Below, piece after piece: positions 12,476 to 23,749 of a DNA stretch of 64,000 nt. The translations under genes were made by a program, and so were the position numbers. The stretch is taken from contig CM039130.1 in assembly GCA_022036555.1 (NCBI GenBank), forward strand, positions 4,722,897 to 4,786,896, in the 5' to 3' direction. Within the stretch, counting starts at the first letter, position 1; each line of letters begins with the position of its first letter. Below the pieces are notes generated by a model. The model was given only the letters and a program-made list of their open reading frames with translations. It did no database searches and was not told the DNA's origin. Source of the stretch: Microstegium vimineum. Its lineage: Eukaryota > Streptophyta > Magnoliopsida > Poales > Poaceae.

Positions 12476-13249
12476 CTAAGGAAGGAAAACTGGGGGAAGC
12501 ATCTGATGGAACTTGGGCATCTTCAGGCGTCCTCTGAGCTCGTCATTCTCTACATGGGCTCTCTTGAGTAGCTTACGCTGGCCACCAAGCTCATCAGTCA
12601 GCACCTCGACCTGCTGCATCAACTCATGAGCAAAGTCGATCATCACCTTGGTGACGTCATCATATCCATCCTTCGCCTCGAACATGGACCATCCCTCACG
12701 GGTCTCAAAGGGAAGGTGCCGGTACTTGTCGTCCATCATACGGTTGCGACGATGAGCACAAAGATCGAAGAAGGCCATGCGAGCTGCATCCTCCATGCAC
12801 TCCATCATGCTGGCACGGCTGATCTTGGGCTCATAGACAGCCTCCACTTGCCATGACTATGTGGCGTCCTTCCGGATGCAGATGTAGAGGGTACACTTCC
12901 AGAAGGAGGGGTCCTGGAAGTGCTTGTTCTCATAGCACATGTACTTCACCTCGGACTTCCAGTCAGAGTAGTGGTTCTCCAATGTCCACTTCAACAAGCC
13001 ATGGTAGTAGTCCTCATCGTCTCCCTCCTTGAAGTGGAAGTGCTTGGTCCATCCCAAGGGTTCTTCACCAGCTTTGGAACCATCAGAAGGAGTCTTGGAG
13101 CGGCTGTTCTCATCAGAGGGAGTCCTAGAACGGCTGTTCTCGGAGCTCTCTTTTTGGACTTCTTCTTCTTCATCCTCGCGGGGCTCTATTGGCACGTACT
13201 TCGGTGGGGGACGAGTGGACTTGCGAGCAGTCTGCTTGTTGCGGGCCAT
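12476..13249 (-). CDS. Extra upstream ORF with histone H3-like N-terminus (one internal stop)
   Basis: A 257-codon frame between the primer-binding site and gag, interrupted once by TAG (12859-12857) but otherwise open to 12476. After Met it reads A-R-N-K-Q-T-A-R-K-S-T, identical to the first 11 residues of mature histone H3 except T3 to N; positions matching R2, K4, R8, K9 and S10 are kept. Next come a proline/acidic linker (about residues 12-35), a twofold repeat E-N-S-R-S-(R/K)-T-P-S-D, a WTKHFHFKEGDDEDYY block, and after the stop a helical, coiled-coil-like region (ELMQQVEVLTDELGGQ). It has no gag or enzyme motifs. The ATG follows a pyrimidine-rich tract ending in tatag, resembling a splice acceptor. 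Some grass Ty3/gypsy elements are described with an extra ORF before gag; I cannot say whether the H3-like start has been reported. Its function is unknown; histone mimicry is inference. Confidence 0.75.
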
Positions 13250-13400
13250 CTATAGAAAAGCAAAGTTGAGAACTAAGTTAGAATCAAGATAATATAATTT
13301 TGAGATGAGTAATAGTTTTAGCAAATAATAGCAAGGTATAAAAACATGAAAAGAGCATTCCTAAGAACCAATTCTATCTAGGTTTGCGTCCTATAGTCAA

Positions 13401-13416
13401 CACGGCTCTGATACCA
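13401..13416 (-). other. Primer-binding site of Tekay-like element
   Basis: Minus-strand TGGTATCAGAGCCGTG begins three bases inside the 5' LTR border and matches the usual primer-binding sequence for the 3' end of initiator methionine tRNA. It fixes the element's orientation as minus. Confidence 0.85.
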
Positions 13417-13419
13417 ATC

Positions 13420-14227
13420 TGTCACACCCAGTTTTAAAGACAAAACGGGATGCAATAATCTTATGTGTGCCCAGAGATTAGTCACACACATAAGCCGACA
13501 AATTATCAAAATTGTACCATCACAAGTGTTTATTACATAGCGAATAAGTATCTATTAATGATTATTACATAGCAACAAAAATATAAGATAACTCTCGCGA
13601 AGCTCCATAGCACAGGGACGTCAACTGGTTGACCCCAAACCTAGTAGTCCTCTGGATACTCCTCATAACTCTGATAATCTGGTACCCATCTGGGATTTTT
13701 ATCCAAATATGAAGAAATAAACAAACGTAAGTACTTTCGTACTCAACAAGTAAACATGGGGTTCATGAGGCTCAAAAGGTATGACACTAGTTAAACTGCA
13801 TTAGCTTTTAAGTTATCACAATTTTAGCATAGAGGTAGCATCAATATTATCAACAACCCAAATAACCATATGATCGAGTAAACATGAATAATGAATAGCA
13901 AACTAGTAAATGATAGATTAAAGTCATTCTATTCCATGTTCCTAACAATGATTAAATGATAGAGTAAAGGGAAAAGGCTTTTTCTTTTCTTTTTCTGAAA
14001 TTCCAAACACAATTTCAAATGAAATTTTGAATTCAAGTAGAATTTTGTAAATTCCAGTCAACACAAAATATTATGCACCAGCATGAATGCAACAATCATG
14101 TTCCTACTTGTGATAATTTTATTTTACGAAATCTTTAATTAATTTCCCTAGGTTATAAAATGACCACACAAATGCATTTAAGTTGCTTTTATTCTATTTT
14201 GAAAAATGCAAAATTTAGGGTGTTACA
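13420..14227 (-). repeat. 5' LTR of Tekay-like element, internally deleted
   Basis: An 808-bp LTR matching the two ends of the 3' LTR. A deletion relative to the 3' LTR (between the equivalents of about 3078 and 7047) removes the GC-rich centre. The joint carries about 25 bp of unmatched filler (ttcctaacaatgattaaatg...), typical of end-joining repair. Without the central region, promoter activity is doubtful. Confidence 0.88.
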
Positions 14228-14707
14228 ATCAATGTTATTAACAGCATTATTTCGAGACACTCCGCTTGCCTCTTCTGATGCTGCAACCTTCATGCCTCCA
14301 TAGCTCTCCACAATGTTTCCCAATCCTGCAACACTGATGTATTCCACAAACTTAGCAGTGTCTCTAGACACTTCACTTACTTCTTTTGGTTCTGCAACCT
14401 TCATGCCTTCAATGCTCTTAACAACATTTCGAGACTCTCCGCTTACCTCTTTTGATGCTGCAACCTTGATGCCTCTATTGCTCACAATAGTGTTTTTCAA
14501 CCCTGCACCCACCTCTACAACCATTTTTGAGCTGCCATCTACTTCCAATTCCTCGTCCCTTTTTATGCTATCATAGCCCATAGATGCATCAAGTTTTGAT
14601 ATAACATTGTCCATCCTGGTGGCACATTCAAATTCTTCCAACAACAGCTCTCTTATTCTCTGCCTTAGACCAGATGCTTCTTCAGGTTTGAACCAACTGC
14701 GATTAAA
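14228..14707 (-). pseudogene. ULP2-like: ULP2 copy 1, exon 14 proximal part
   Basis: Begins after a ttccacag acceptor at 14708 and encodes the end of the protease fold (FNRSWFKPEEASGLRQRIRE) followed by about one and a half of the 60-residue repeats (GIKVAASKEVSGESRN..., AEPKEVSEVSRD...). The exon is cut at the ATCAA target site of the Tekay-like element and resumes at 2562. Reading on from 14233 into the LTR gives an artificial chimeric end. Confidence 0.85.
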
Positions 14708-14828
14708 CTGTGGAATACACAAGCATGTCCAGTATCAAACATTTTAGTCAGGCTTAATTAAAAGCTCAAAAAACTGCTACCATAGCACAAGAACTGATCA
14801 AGTACAGAAAGCAGATGGCAGCACTAAC

Positions 14829-17614
14829 CATCTTAAGTTTATCGGCGGTAAACGTTGCTGGTGCCTCTTTTATAAACTGTTCAATATAATGAAGCATGAA
14901 GATACCACAGTCATATGCATTATTCTGCTATGGGACCTAGCAGTTGTTAGAAACCATGTTATAATATTGATTTAAGAGTAAATTATACAAATGCAAGTAA
15001 TCGCAATCTCAACAAATATTTAACGCCAACATATGAACCTTTATACTGATAAGGGGAACTGGAAGCACTTTATAGTGTTATTATACTTGCAACACTGTTA
15101 AACTGTATGTACCTGGACAGTTTTCTTGCGTATATCACTTAGAAGAGGCGGCCATGCTGGCTCTGCTACAGATAAGAAGCGCCATTCCGCTTCAAGGTAC
15201 CTGCAACATGTGTAGTTGATGATGTCACTGTTGTGCAGAGTACAGTAGGTCAGTTACACTAAAACTCAGCAGCAATCAAGTCTGCCATATTTTGGAATTT
15301 CTTGTTTCTGGACAACAAGAGTGAAAATTAGCTAAAATATAGCTGGATAACTATATACAACTGAGATTGTTACTTGCCTCCCAATTGTGTTGAAGATCAT
15401 AGGGCTGCGATGCATTCCTAGAGAGTCCAGATGAAGTATGATTGGTTCTGAAATTCTCTGTTTTGGAGGAAGGCAAATGATTACCAAGCTCCAGTGATCC
15501 CTGGTTTACAAATTCAAATAGGGAAGTCTCCATAAAATATACTATATAAAAAGGTACAGCATGAAAAACATGATTGTAGGTTTCAAATGCATTCAACATA
15601 TGCTAGATGGCAACATTTCAGGTGATTATAAAAAAAGTTTAACAACAATCCAGGGATAAGGAGAAGATGATGGATTAACCTCTGGGAGCCATATTATTCC
15701 TAATCTGATAGAACTTAAAATGAACCATGAGGCTTTCTAACACGCTAATAATGTTTTAAACTTATACAAGTGTGCCTTTCAGAACAAATTATATTACTAA
15801 TAGTATTTTTGCTTCATAATGTAAATGCCTTATCTAGTATCAACTTACTCCTTATGGATCGGCAAGATGATGTATGCGTTATTGAATATATTGACACCTT
15901 TCCACCATCTTCTCAACTTTGGGAAGTCATGCTAGAACAAGATCCAACAGAAGAAATAAATTTTGTCATATAAGATAACATGTTAAGGTAATAAAAAACA
16001 TGATGAATAAACAAGTAGCACCATTATATTTTTAGGGGAGCTTATGGGAGCTTTTAGAACTGGGTACCCCATTTCTTAATTGTGGTCCCACACAAGAAAA
16101 GAAAAAAAAACTCCCTTCCGCAGACGGCCTCGCCTTGTATGGGAGCTTACAGAACTGGGTACACAATTTTTGAATTTTAGTCCCACCCAAGAAAACAAGG
16201 ATCTACCTCATAGCCACTAGCGAGGAAGAATTTAAACTGTGTATTCTGTACCATTTTTTTGAGAGGGTGTATTCTGTACCATTTTTTTTGAAGGGGTGTA
16301 CTCTGTAGCCTTGATCCTATCTCCTTCCAGTAATGCTGGTGTGCTGCGGCACAATCAATGGATGAACCCTACTGAAACATTTTAACTCACAGGCCATTTT
16401 GGTTGTCTGCAGGCTTCTTTCAAAAAACTGAAATGAGTGTGTGTTCAAGTCAACTTGTGAAGAAGTCCAGTGTACGTGGTTCTTGACCAGGATCTTCCAG
16501 TTTGAGCTCTATGATGCGACAACTATCTTTTGTTTGCATAGAATTTCTGACTTTTGTTGGGGGTTTTGTCTCTGTGTGTGTGTCCATTTTTCTGTCTTTC
16601 TATTTGGTGTTGTACTAGCGATTCATTCATTCTTAACAAAGGGATGAGCAGCTCTCTTGATGGTTTGGGAAAAAATAAAGTAAACTTATTACAAAGCGCT
16701 TATGTATAACGTACCCAGAATAGTATAATTATCCTAATTTCGAACAAAGACATAAGGCAAAACATTTGATAAGAGAAGTATGCCTTCATGACAAAAAAGA
16801 TCTGTACCGTCTCATATAATGCTTTTTCAAGCTTTTCAAAAAAATATGTGTTAAATATGTAGAACTTGTCTCTGAAATCTTCATTACACAACCTAGTGAT
16901 TTTGATATACCTGCACAGCAACATCACAGGAAGAATACAGAGTACCATCTTAATACCTCCCTGGAAATAACATAGCTCAGAATTCACATATATAATACTA
17001 CTTTAAAAATTCATCAGCTAATAAATAGCACACAGTGAATAGTTTGATTGTGTTTAAGACAATACAATGTGAAACAGCAGTAGAAAAACCAAGCATTAAA
17101 TTTCTTCAAAAAAAAGAGAGCTAGCATTAATACCTAAATACTCCCATAGTAACCCTTTCATTTGATTACTTCCTACTTGTTTGAAATATAACGATACATT
17201 TGAAGCAGTTTAAAAAAATCATAATATAAAGTTGCCACTTACTTGATGTAGAAGTTTATCACTGGTGAAGACAAAAATACTCCAGGATCAAGACATTTAA
17301 TATCAGATCTGGTGAGCTCGACAACTTCTTGATCATCTCTATTCACATAATAAAGTCAAAGGAATGTAAAATAAACACCATGAGTTCATGATCTTCGGAG
17401 AAAAATGCACAATATTCACCTTGATGGGTAGTAGATCTTTGGTCGATTCCTGAAAATACAATTGGTTGAGTTGAAACATAAACTAAAAGATAAGCTAACA
17501 GTGTATATGATTAATACATCACTAGAGAGGAGCTTACAGTCTGTCAGACATCTCATGGTTTACTTCTTCCTTAGGTTCCATATCGTCATCATCCAATAGA
17601 ACCACATTTTGAAC
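14829..17614 (-). pseudogene. ULP2-like: ULP2 copy 1, exons 6-13 (protease domain)
   Basis: Exons, in transcript order: 6 (17614-17538), 7 (17449-17420, KIYYPS), 8 (17338-17243, INFYIK), 9 (16910-16808, FYIFNTYFF), 10 (15931-15849, RRWWKGVNIF), 11 (15500-15378, DHWSL and HLDSL), 12 (15200-15113, 12 bp shorter than in copy 2) and 13 (14936-14829, YDCGIFMLHYIE). All junctions keep phase. The exon 11 donor is GC rather than GT (GGGAG/GCAAGT). The exon 10 donor is a good GTAAGT, unlike copy 2. Exon 13 has TAG at 14930-14928, three codons into the exon, just before the oxyanion Gln. Introns between about 16020 and 16450 carry only a loose internal duplication. Confidence 0.88.
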
Positions 17615-18043
17615 CTTAAAGGCAACTCATATAAATAAATATATAAGCTCAAATTACATGTAAAAGTGGTGCCAGGATTAAACTACTATGAGAAAGCATG
17701 GTAGAGCACCCAATAAATGGGCTTGGCTCCATATGGCAACTAAATTTATTATAAACAAATAATACCATGGTAAGTTATCAATGGAAAGTATAGCGATATC
17801 TATTAAAGAGGATTATAACCACCCAATCTTTTTTAAGACAAGATTTACTGCAAAATACAAACTTTGTAATCTCATGTTAACAAAGAGAGCTTATTTTTCT
17901 CAACCTTACCCAGCCTTGCTAGTGACCAATCATTAATCCAATCACACCGTCAGTAATGCAACGAAATATCCCTGATGTTAAACAACAACTCACTACTATC
18001 TCTTCTGTATTATGACCACTGAAGTCAAACATGATATGCTTTC

Positions 18044-18187
18044 TGATAGAATATGAAATGTTTAATTAGTTAGACTCTTTGTTTCACATTCCATCTATCA
18101 TTTTGTATCCCCATGTATTTCTATATAAACACCTCTTGAGATTAATGGAAAGTTGAGTTGAGTTATTCCTCCTATTATTTTCCAATA
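18044..18187 (+). repeat. Copia 5' LTR
   Basis: 144 bp, aligned end to end with 23141-23284 with only a handful of differences. Contains a tatataaac box at about 18120, likely the element's promoter. Confidence 0.92.
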
Positions 18188-18561
18188 TGGTATCTGAAGG
18201 TTTACGATTCATTCGCTTCCGCTCCTCCTAGGACCGACGCACCCGTCGGTCTTCCACCATACCTCCGCATCGCGCTCCTGCGGCCGGCGGCGTCGCGTCC
18301 AGACCATGTCGCCATCCTGCCCGACGTGCTGCTCATTCATCGCGCGGCTCCCGTGCACCCGTCGTGGGCCAGGAGCTCTTCATCAGGCCTTGGTCTTCAG
18401 GACGGCTGCTGGAGGCCTGAACGTTCGCTCCTTCTCCGTCGTCGTTGGTCTTCAGGACTGCTGCTGGAGGCCTGAACGTTGGCTCCTTCTCCGTCGTCAT
18501 CTCTGTCTGTGGAGAGGCCCCAGACCTGCAGTTCCTCCATCGTGCTTCCTCCTCCGTCGTC

Positions 18562-21500
18562 ATGCCGCCGACCATTGCCGAGCTCCAGCAAGCGGCAGAA
18601 GAGGCGATCGCTGCTGCCGAAGCAGCCACCGCCCAAGCCCGGGCGGCCACCGCTCGTGCGGAGGAAGCCAATCAATTACTTGCTGAATTTGAGAACGCGG
18701 AGCAAGCACAGCTCCACACTCAGGCTGTCGCCGTGAATAACATCAAGCTGATGATCCCCCTCGTCCTTGAGCAGACGTCTACCTTCTACAGTCGTTGGCA
18801 CTTGCTGTTCCTCAACGTCGTGTCCAAATATGCCCTTGATTGTCTCGTTCTCACCGATGAAGATTTCTCCACGGATCCTCACTGGCAGCGCATGGATTGT
18901 ACTATCAAGTCATGACTTTTTTGCACAGTGGTGCCTGACCTCATTGAAGCCGTCTCCACTGCCTCCCCGACGTCGCGCACCATTTGGCTCGGGCTTGAAG
19001 AGCAGTTTATTGGCAACAAAGAAACTCATGCCATCATCCTTGATGCTGAGTTTCAGACTCTTGTTCAAGGGGATCTTTCTGCAGCTGACTATTGCAACAA
19101 GATGAAGCGCATGGCAGATGCTCTAGGGACTTTGGGCGAGCCGGTCTTGTACTGGACCTTGGTCCTCAACATTCTTCGTGGCCTCAACGAGCGGTACTCT
19201 CATATGGAGGCCATGATCAAGCGCACACGGCTGTTTCCGTCATATTCCGACGTCCGTGCTGATCTTCTCATTGAAGAGGTGTCTCTGGCCAGCAAGACCA
19301 GCACCCCGACGGCATTTGTGGCATCCTATTCATCACGTTCTTATGTGTCATGTCCTCCCGCTAGCCATGGCACGTCTAGTCAGGGCGTACAGGGTGGCAC
19401 TGCTCACGGTGGCCATGGAGGCTTCGCTCCCGGGGGAGGCTCTAACTGGCAGCGCCGGCGTTGGCGTTCCAACACATCTAGTGGTGGTGGTGGTCTGGCT
19501 AACACGTGCTCGCGTGGTCCCTGGCCGGCGCAGTGGAATCCGCTCACTGGAACTTTTGTCGTCTGGCCTGGGCAGCCTGGTGCACGCCCACATCCGCCAC
19601 TCGCTCCACTGCCGCCACGTCCTCAAGCTTTCATCGCCAACACCCAGTAGCAGCAATACACCGGCGCTCCGTACACCACTAGCCAGCAGCAGCTGTACAC
19701 TGGCCAGCAACAGTACGCCGGCGGCTCATCTACTCCTTCTCTCTACTACAACGCCTCGTCGACAGCTCCACCACAGCAGCAGCCCTGGTCATGGGACCCT
19801 CAAGTTTTGGCGAACAACTTCAGCACCATGACGCTCACTCCTCCGCCGGCGGACAACTAGTACATGGACTCAGGTGCTTCCTCTCACATAGTCTCAAACT
19901 CCGACTCCCTATCCCATACTCATCCTCCCAACCTTTTTACACCATCCAATATCATCGTCGGTAATGGCTCTTCTCTACCCGTTACCGCGATTGGCTCTAC
20001 TTCTTTTCCTATAGCCGGTCGTTCATTGCATTTGCATAATATTCTTGTTTCTCCACATATTATTAAGAATCTTATTTCTGTGCATCGTTTCACCACTGAC
20101 AATAATTGTTCTATCAAATTCGACGCTTTTGGCCTTTCTGTGAAGGATCTAGCAACGGGGAACGTGATCGTCAGGTGCAATAGTTCAGGGGAGCTATACT
20201 CCTTTCGCCCATCGGTCCACCATCATGCCTTCGCCGCCATCACATCTACCCCCGTGCTATGGCATCGCCGGCTCGATCACCTCGGCCATGCGTCTCTATC
20301 TCACTTGGCACCTTCTTTACATTCGTCTTGTAATAAAAGTGAGTTAGAAACCTTATGTCATGCTTGTCAATTAGGCCACCACGTGCGCCTCCCTTTTGTT
20401 CAATCCACTTCACGTGCTTCTGCAAATTTTGATTTAATACACTGTGATTTGTGGACCTCTCCAATTCCTAGTGTCAGTGGTTATAAATATTATCTTATAA
20501 TTCTTGATGATTGTTCCCATTATTCATGGACTTTCCCTTGCGTCTTAAGTCAGACACTTTTTCTACTCTTTCTAACTTTTTTTCTTATGTTGCTACTCAG
20601 TTCGGCACCACGATTAAGACCATTCAATGCGACAATGGTCGCGAATTCGACAACTCCACTGCCCGTTCCTTTCTCCTCGCACTTGGTGCCACCATTCACA
20701 TGTCTTGCCCTCATACTTCTCCACAAAACGGTCGTGCTGAACGTATTATCCACTCCACTAATAATATCATGCGTTCTCTCATGTTTCAAGTTAGCCTTCC
20801 ACCATCCTACTGGGTGGAGGCCCTCCACACCGCTACCTATCTCCTTAATCGTCATCCAACCAAAACACTAAATTTTCAGACCCCATACTTTCCTTTGTAT
20901 GGTGTCTCTCCCTCTTATCATCATCTTCATGTTTTTGGTTGTAAATGCTACCCGAACCTATCTGCCACTAGTTCGCATAAATTAGCTCCTCGCTCCACCC
21001 CTTGTGTTTTCTTGGGCTATCCTTCCGACCATAAGGGATATCGCTGCCTTTATTTAGCCACCAATCGCATAATTCTTTCTCGACATGTCAACTTCGATGA
21101 ATCATCTTTTCCCTTTGCCGAGATTCCTTCTCCCTTCCCTTCGTGCAACTTTGATTTTTTGTCGGAGTTTGACTATGAGAATAGCCCTGTTCCTTCACCA
21201 TTTGTTGCAGGCTCTGGTGTTGCAGGTACTGGTGTCATCGGTTCCGGCATCATGGGCGCTGGTTCTTCTCCCGCTGCCCCCAATTCCACTTGGGTTGCTG
21301 CCAGTGGGGGTTCCCAATTTCCGGCTAGCGGCCAGGAATTTTTGTCATCCCCATGCACTGCGCCAGAGGCTAGCGGTGCTGCGTTTGATACTGGGCCTGT
21401 TAGCACCGGTGTTGGATCACCTGTTAATGGTCCTGTTTCTCCTCCCTTTGGTTCTCCCGCTGTCAGCAATGTTGTACCAAGAGGTGCAGTTCAGATCACG

Positions 21501-23153
21501 CCGGTTGCTAATGATCATGTTATGGTGACTCGGGGCAAACATGGTTTTCGGCAACCAAAGACTATTATGAACTTGCAGGCCATCACATTGTCTTCTATTC
21601 CAAAGACTTATCGTGGTGCCTTGGCTGATCCGAACTGGCGTGATGCTATGCAAGAGGAATTCACTGCTCTCCAAGCAAATCACACCTGGGATCTTGTTCC
21701 TCCTCCACCTGGCACTAATATTGTTTCAGGCAAGTGGGTCTATCGGCACAAATTACATCCGGATGGAACACTCGACCATTACAAAGCTCGTTGGGTCCTT
21801 TGGGGTTTTACACAACGTCCTGGTATTGATTTTGGTGAAACTTTAAGTCTTATTGTCAAGCGAGCCACCATCCGCACAATCCTTTCTTTGGCAATTTCTC
21901 ATAATTGTGCGGTTCATCAATTAGATGTGAAGAATGCTTTTCTCCATGGCACTTTGGAAGAAACAGTCTATTGTGCCCAACCATCTAGGTTTGTCGATCC
22001 CTCCGAGCCTAATCATGTGTGTCGTCTTAATAAATCACTCTATGGCTTGAAACAAGCGCCTCGGGCTTGGTATCGTAGATTTGCATCCTTTATTCGATCT
22101 ATTGGATTTTTGGAAGCAAAGTCAGACACCTCTCTGTTTATTCTTCGCCGTGGCTCCAACATGGCATATTTGCTTCTTTATGTTGATGACATTATATTGA
22201 CTGCGTCTTCTGGAGATCTCCTACGCAACATTGTGAGTTCTCTTTTAGTAGAATTCTCTATGAATGATCTTGGGCATTTACACCATTTCCTTGGGATGAC
22301 TTTATCTTGGAGTTCCACAGGTATGTTTCTCTCACAGCGGCACTATATTCTTGAGCTCTTGGAACGTGCTGGCATGACGGATTGCAAACCCTGTTCCACT
22401 CCAATTGATACTAATGCCAAGCTTTCTGCTGATGGTCCCCCTGTTGCCAATGCCACTGATTACCGGGCTCTTGCTGGTGCACTACAGTACCTCACTTTTA
22501 CTAGCCTAGACATCTCCTATGCTATGCAGCAGATATGTCTTTATATGCATGATCCTCGTGAGGCACATTTGGCCTTGATTAAGCGTGCTCTCCGCTACAT
22601 CAAGGGAACCTTGGACCATGGCCTGCAGTTATTTCGCTCCTCTACTTGTGACCTTGTTGCATATTCAGATGTTGACTAGGCCGGTTGTCCAGATACTCGC
22701 CGTTCCACCTCGGGGTATGCTGTGTTTATGGGCGACAATTTGGTCTCCTGGTCTTCGAAGCGCCAACACACAATTTCTCATTCTAGTGCTGAGGCTGAAT
22801 ATCGAGCTGTTGCTAATGTTGTAGCAGAAATATCATGGCTTCGACAGTTACTCCAGGAGCTCTATTTCTGTCCTTGGCGTTCCTCAGTGGTCTTTTGTGA
22901 TAACATTAGTGCCATTTATCTCTCAACTAATCCGATGCAACATCAGCACACCAAACATGTTGAGATTGATTTACATTTTGTCCGAGACAAAGTTGCTACC
23001 AGGGAAATACGTGTTCTTCATGTGCCATCCACCTCCCAGTATGCAGATGTGTTCACCAAGGGTCTTCCTACATCTATATTCACGGAATTTCGCTCTAGTT
23101 TGAATGTCTCCACAGCGTCGACGTTCCAACTGCGTGGGGATGTTAGAATATGA
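18562..23153 (+). pseudogene. Copia gag-pol polyprotein, decayed
   Basis: Gag starts near 18562 with an alanine-rich helix (AAEEAIAAAEAATAQARA) and a UBN2-like gag body (about 18700-19350). Protease is marked by MDSGASSH at 19864, GAG-pre-integrase by HRRLDHLGHASLSHL at about 20265, integrase by HTSPQNGRAE at about 20715, RT by NAFLHG at about 21940, LYVDD at 22177 and GLKQAPRAWY at about 22050, and RNase H by SSAEAEYRAV at about 22785. Stops occur at 18914-18916, 19648-19650, 19858-19860 and 22677-22679, and a frameshift lies near 20560. The YVDD active site is intact. The end runs into the 3' LTR. Confidence 0.9.
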
Positions 23154-23284
23154 AGTGTTTAATTAGTTAGACTCTTTGTTTCACATTCCATCTATCCTTT
23201 CGTATCCCCATGTATTTCTATATAAACACCTCTTGAGATTAACGGAAAGTTGAGTTGAGTTATTCCTCCTATTATTTTCCAATA
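23141..23284 (+). repeat. Copia 3' LTR
   Basis: 144 bp; partner of 18044-18187. Followed directly by the CTTTC duplication at 23285-23289. Confidence 0.92.
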
Positions 23285-23478
23285 CTTTCATCGCTGCGTC
23301 AATAATGTGGTCTCTTTCGTCTGAGCTATTTCTCCTGAAGTGCCTCGATCTGCATCAAATCCTTGAGGAGTCTATGGATGCTGAGCTCTTGGCAAAGTGG
23401 GATGAGGCTAAGGTTGAGTTTGACGGCCTCTCTGGTCAGATTCTTGACCAGATGAATTTTCTGCCTCCTCTCTCTTGA
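23285..23478 (+). pseudogene. Remnant of Tat-type antisense ORF
   Basis: Open on the plus strand, opposite to the element's pol, reading LFLLKCLDLHQILEESMDAE and continuing acidic and coiled-coil-like to a TGA at 23478. Antisense ORFs in the 3' region are known for Retand-type Tat elements. Only the C-terminal end remains; upstream sequence is lost at the junction with the ULP2 gene. Confidence 0.5.
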
Positions 23479-23749
23479 ACTTTTAATTGTTGGAAAACTT
23501 TTGGCCCTGTGGTGGGCTTATAATATACACTTTGTATACTTTTTGTTTAATGTATCGTCAAGCTTCGTCCTGACTTTTTTTGTATCTTCTTGATTGTTGT
23601 GATGCTGAGTTGATCTTGCTGAGGTGTTAGAGTTGTCCAATATACTGCTTCTCTAATTGCTTCCTTTTTGCTTGAATAACCGAGTTGTTTCTGTTGATCT
23701 TTGTTGTGATGGTACCAGAGTTGCGTATGATGGTTCTATTGCTCTTGGT

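Larger units (their letters stand above)
2563..14227 (-). mobile_element. Tekay-like Ty3/gypsy chromovirus
   Basis: Complete insertion flanked by a perfect 5-bp duplication, ATCAA (2558-2562 and 14228-14232). LTRs start TGTCACACCC and end GGGTGTTACA on the plus strand. Order on the minus strand: 5' LTR (14227-13420), primer-binding site for initiator Met tRNA, an extra frame with a histone-H3-like start (13249-12476), gag, protease, RT, RNase H, integrase with C-terminal chromodomain, polypurine tract, 3' LTR (7312-2563). That gene order plus the chromodomain places it among chromoviruses; long LTRs and pol motifs suggest Tekay/Del. It sits in exon 14 of the ULP2 gene. Several in-frame stops and one gag frameshift make it non-autonomous today. 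Confidence 0.92.
18044..23284 (+). mobile_element. Ty1/copia retrotransposon with 144-bp LTRs
   Basis: Complete insertion flanked by CTTTC (18039-18043 and 23285-23289). LTRs at 18044-18187 and 23141-23284 are the same length; they start TGATAG/TGTTAG and end CCAATA. A Met-tRNA-type primer site (TGGTATCTGA) begins at 18188 and a purine tract (tgcgtgggga) ends at 23140. Domain order gag, protease, integrase, RT, RNase H is Copia type. The target lies in the 3' part of the Tat-like element, a few bases from its junction with the ULP2 copy. Confidence 0.95.

Noticed and set aside
15770..15973. Plus-strand frame conserved between copies (also 50032-50220)
   Set aside because: It overlaps ULP2 exon 10 in antisense; conservation is explained by the duplication and the minus-strand RRWWKG motif.
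16020..16450. Possible MITE in intron 9 (gggagctt...agaactgggtac repeated)
   Set aside because: Two loose direct copies of about 125 bp are visible, but no inverted ends or target duplication; present in both gene copies.
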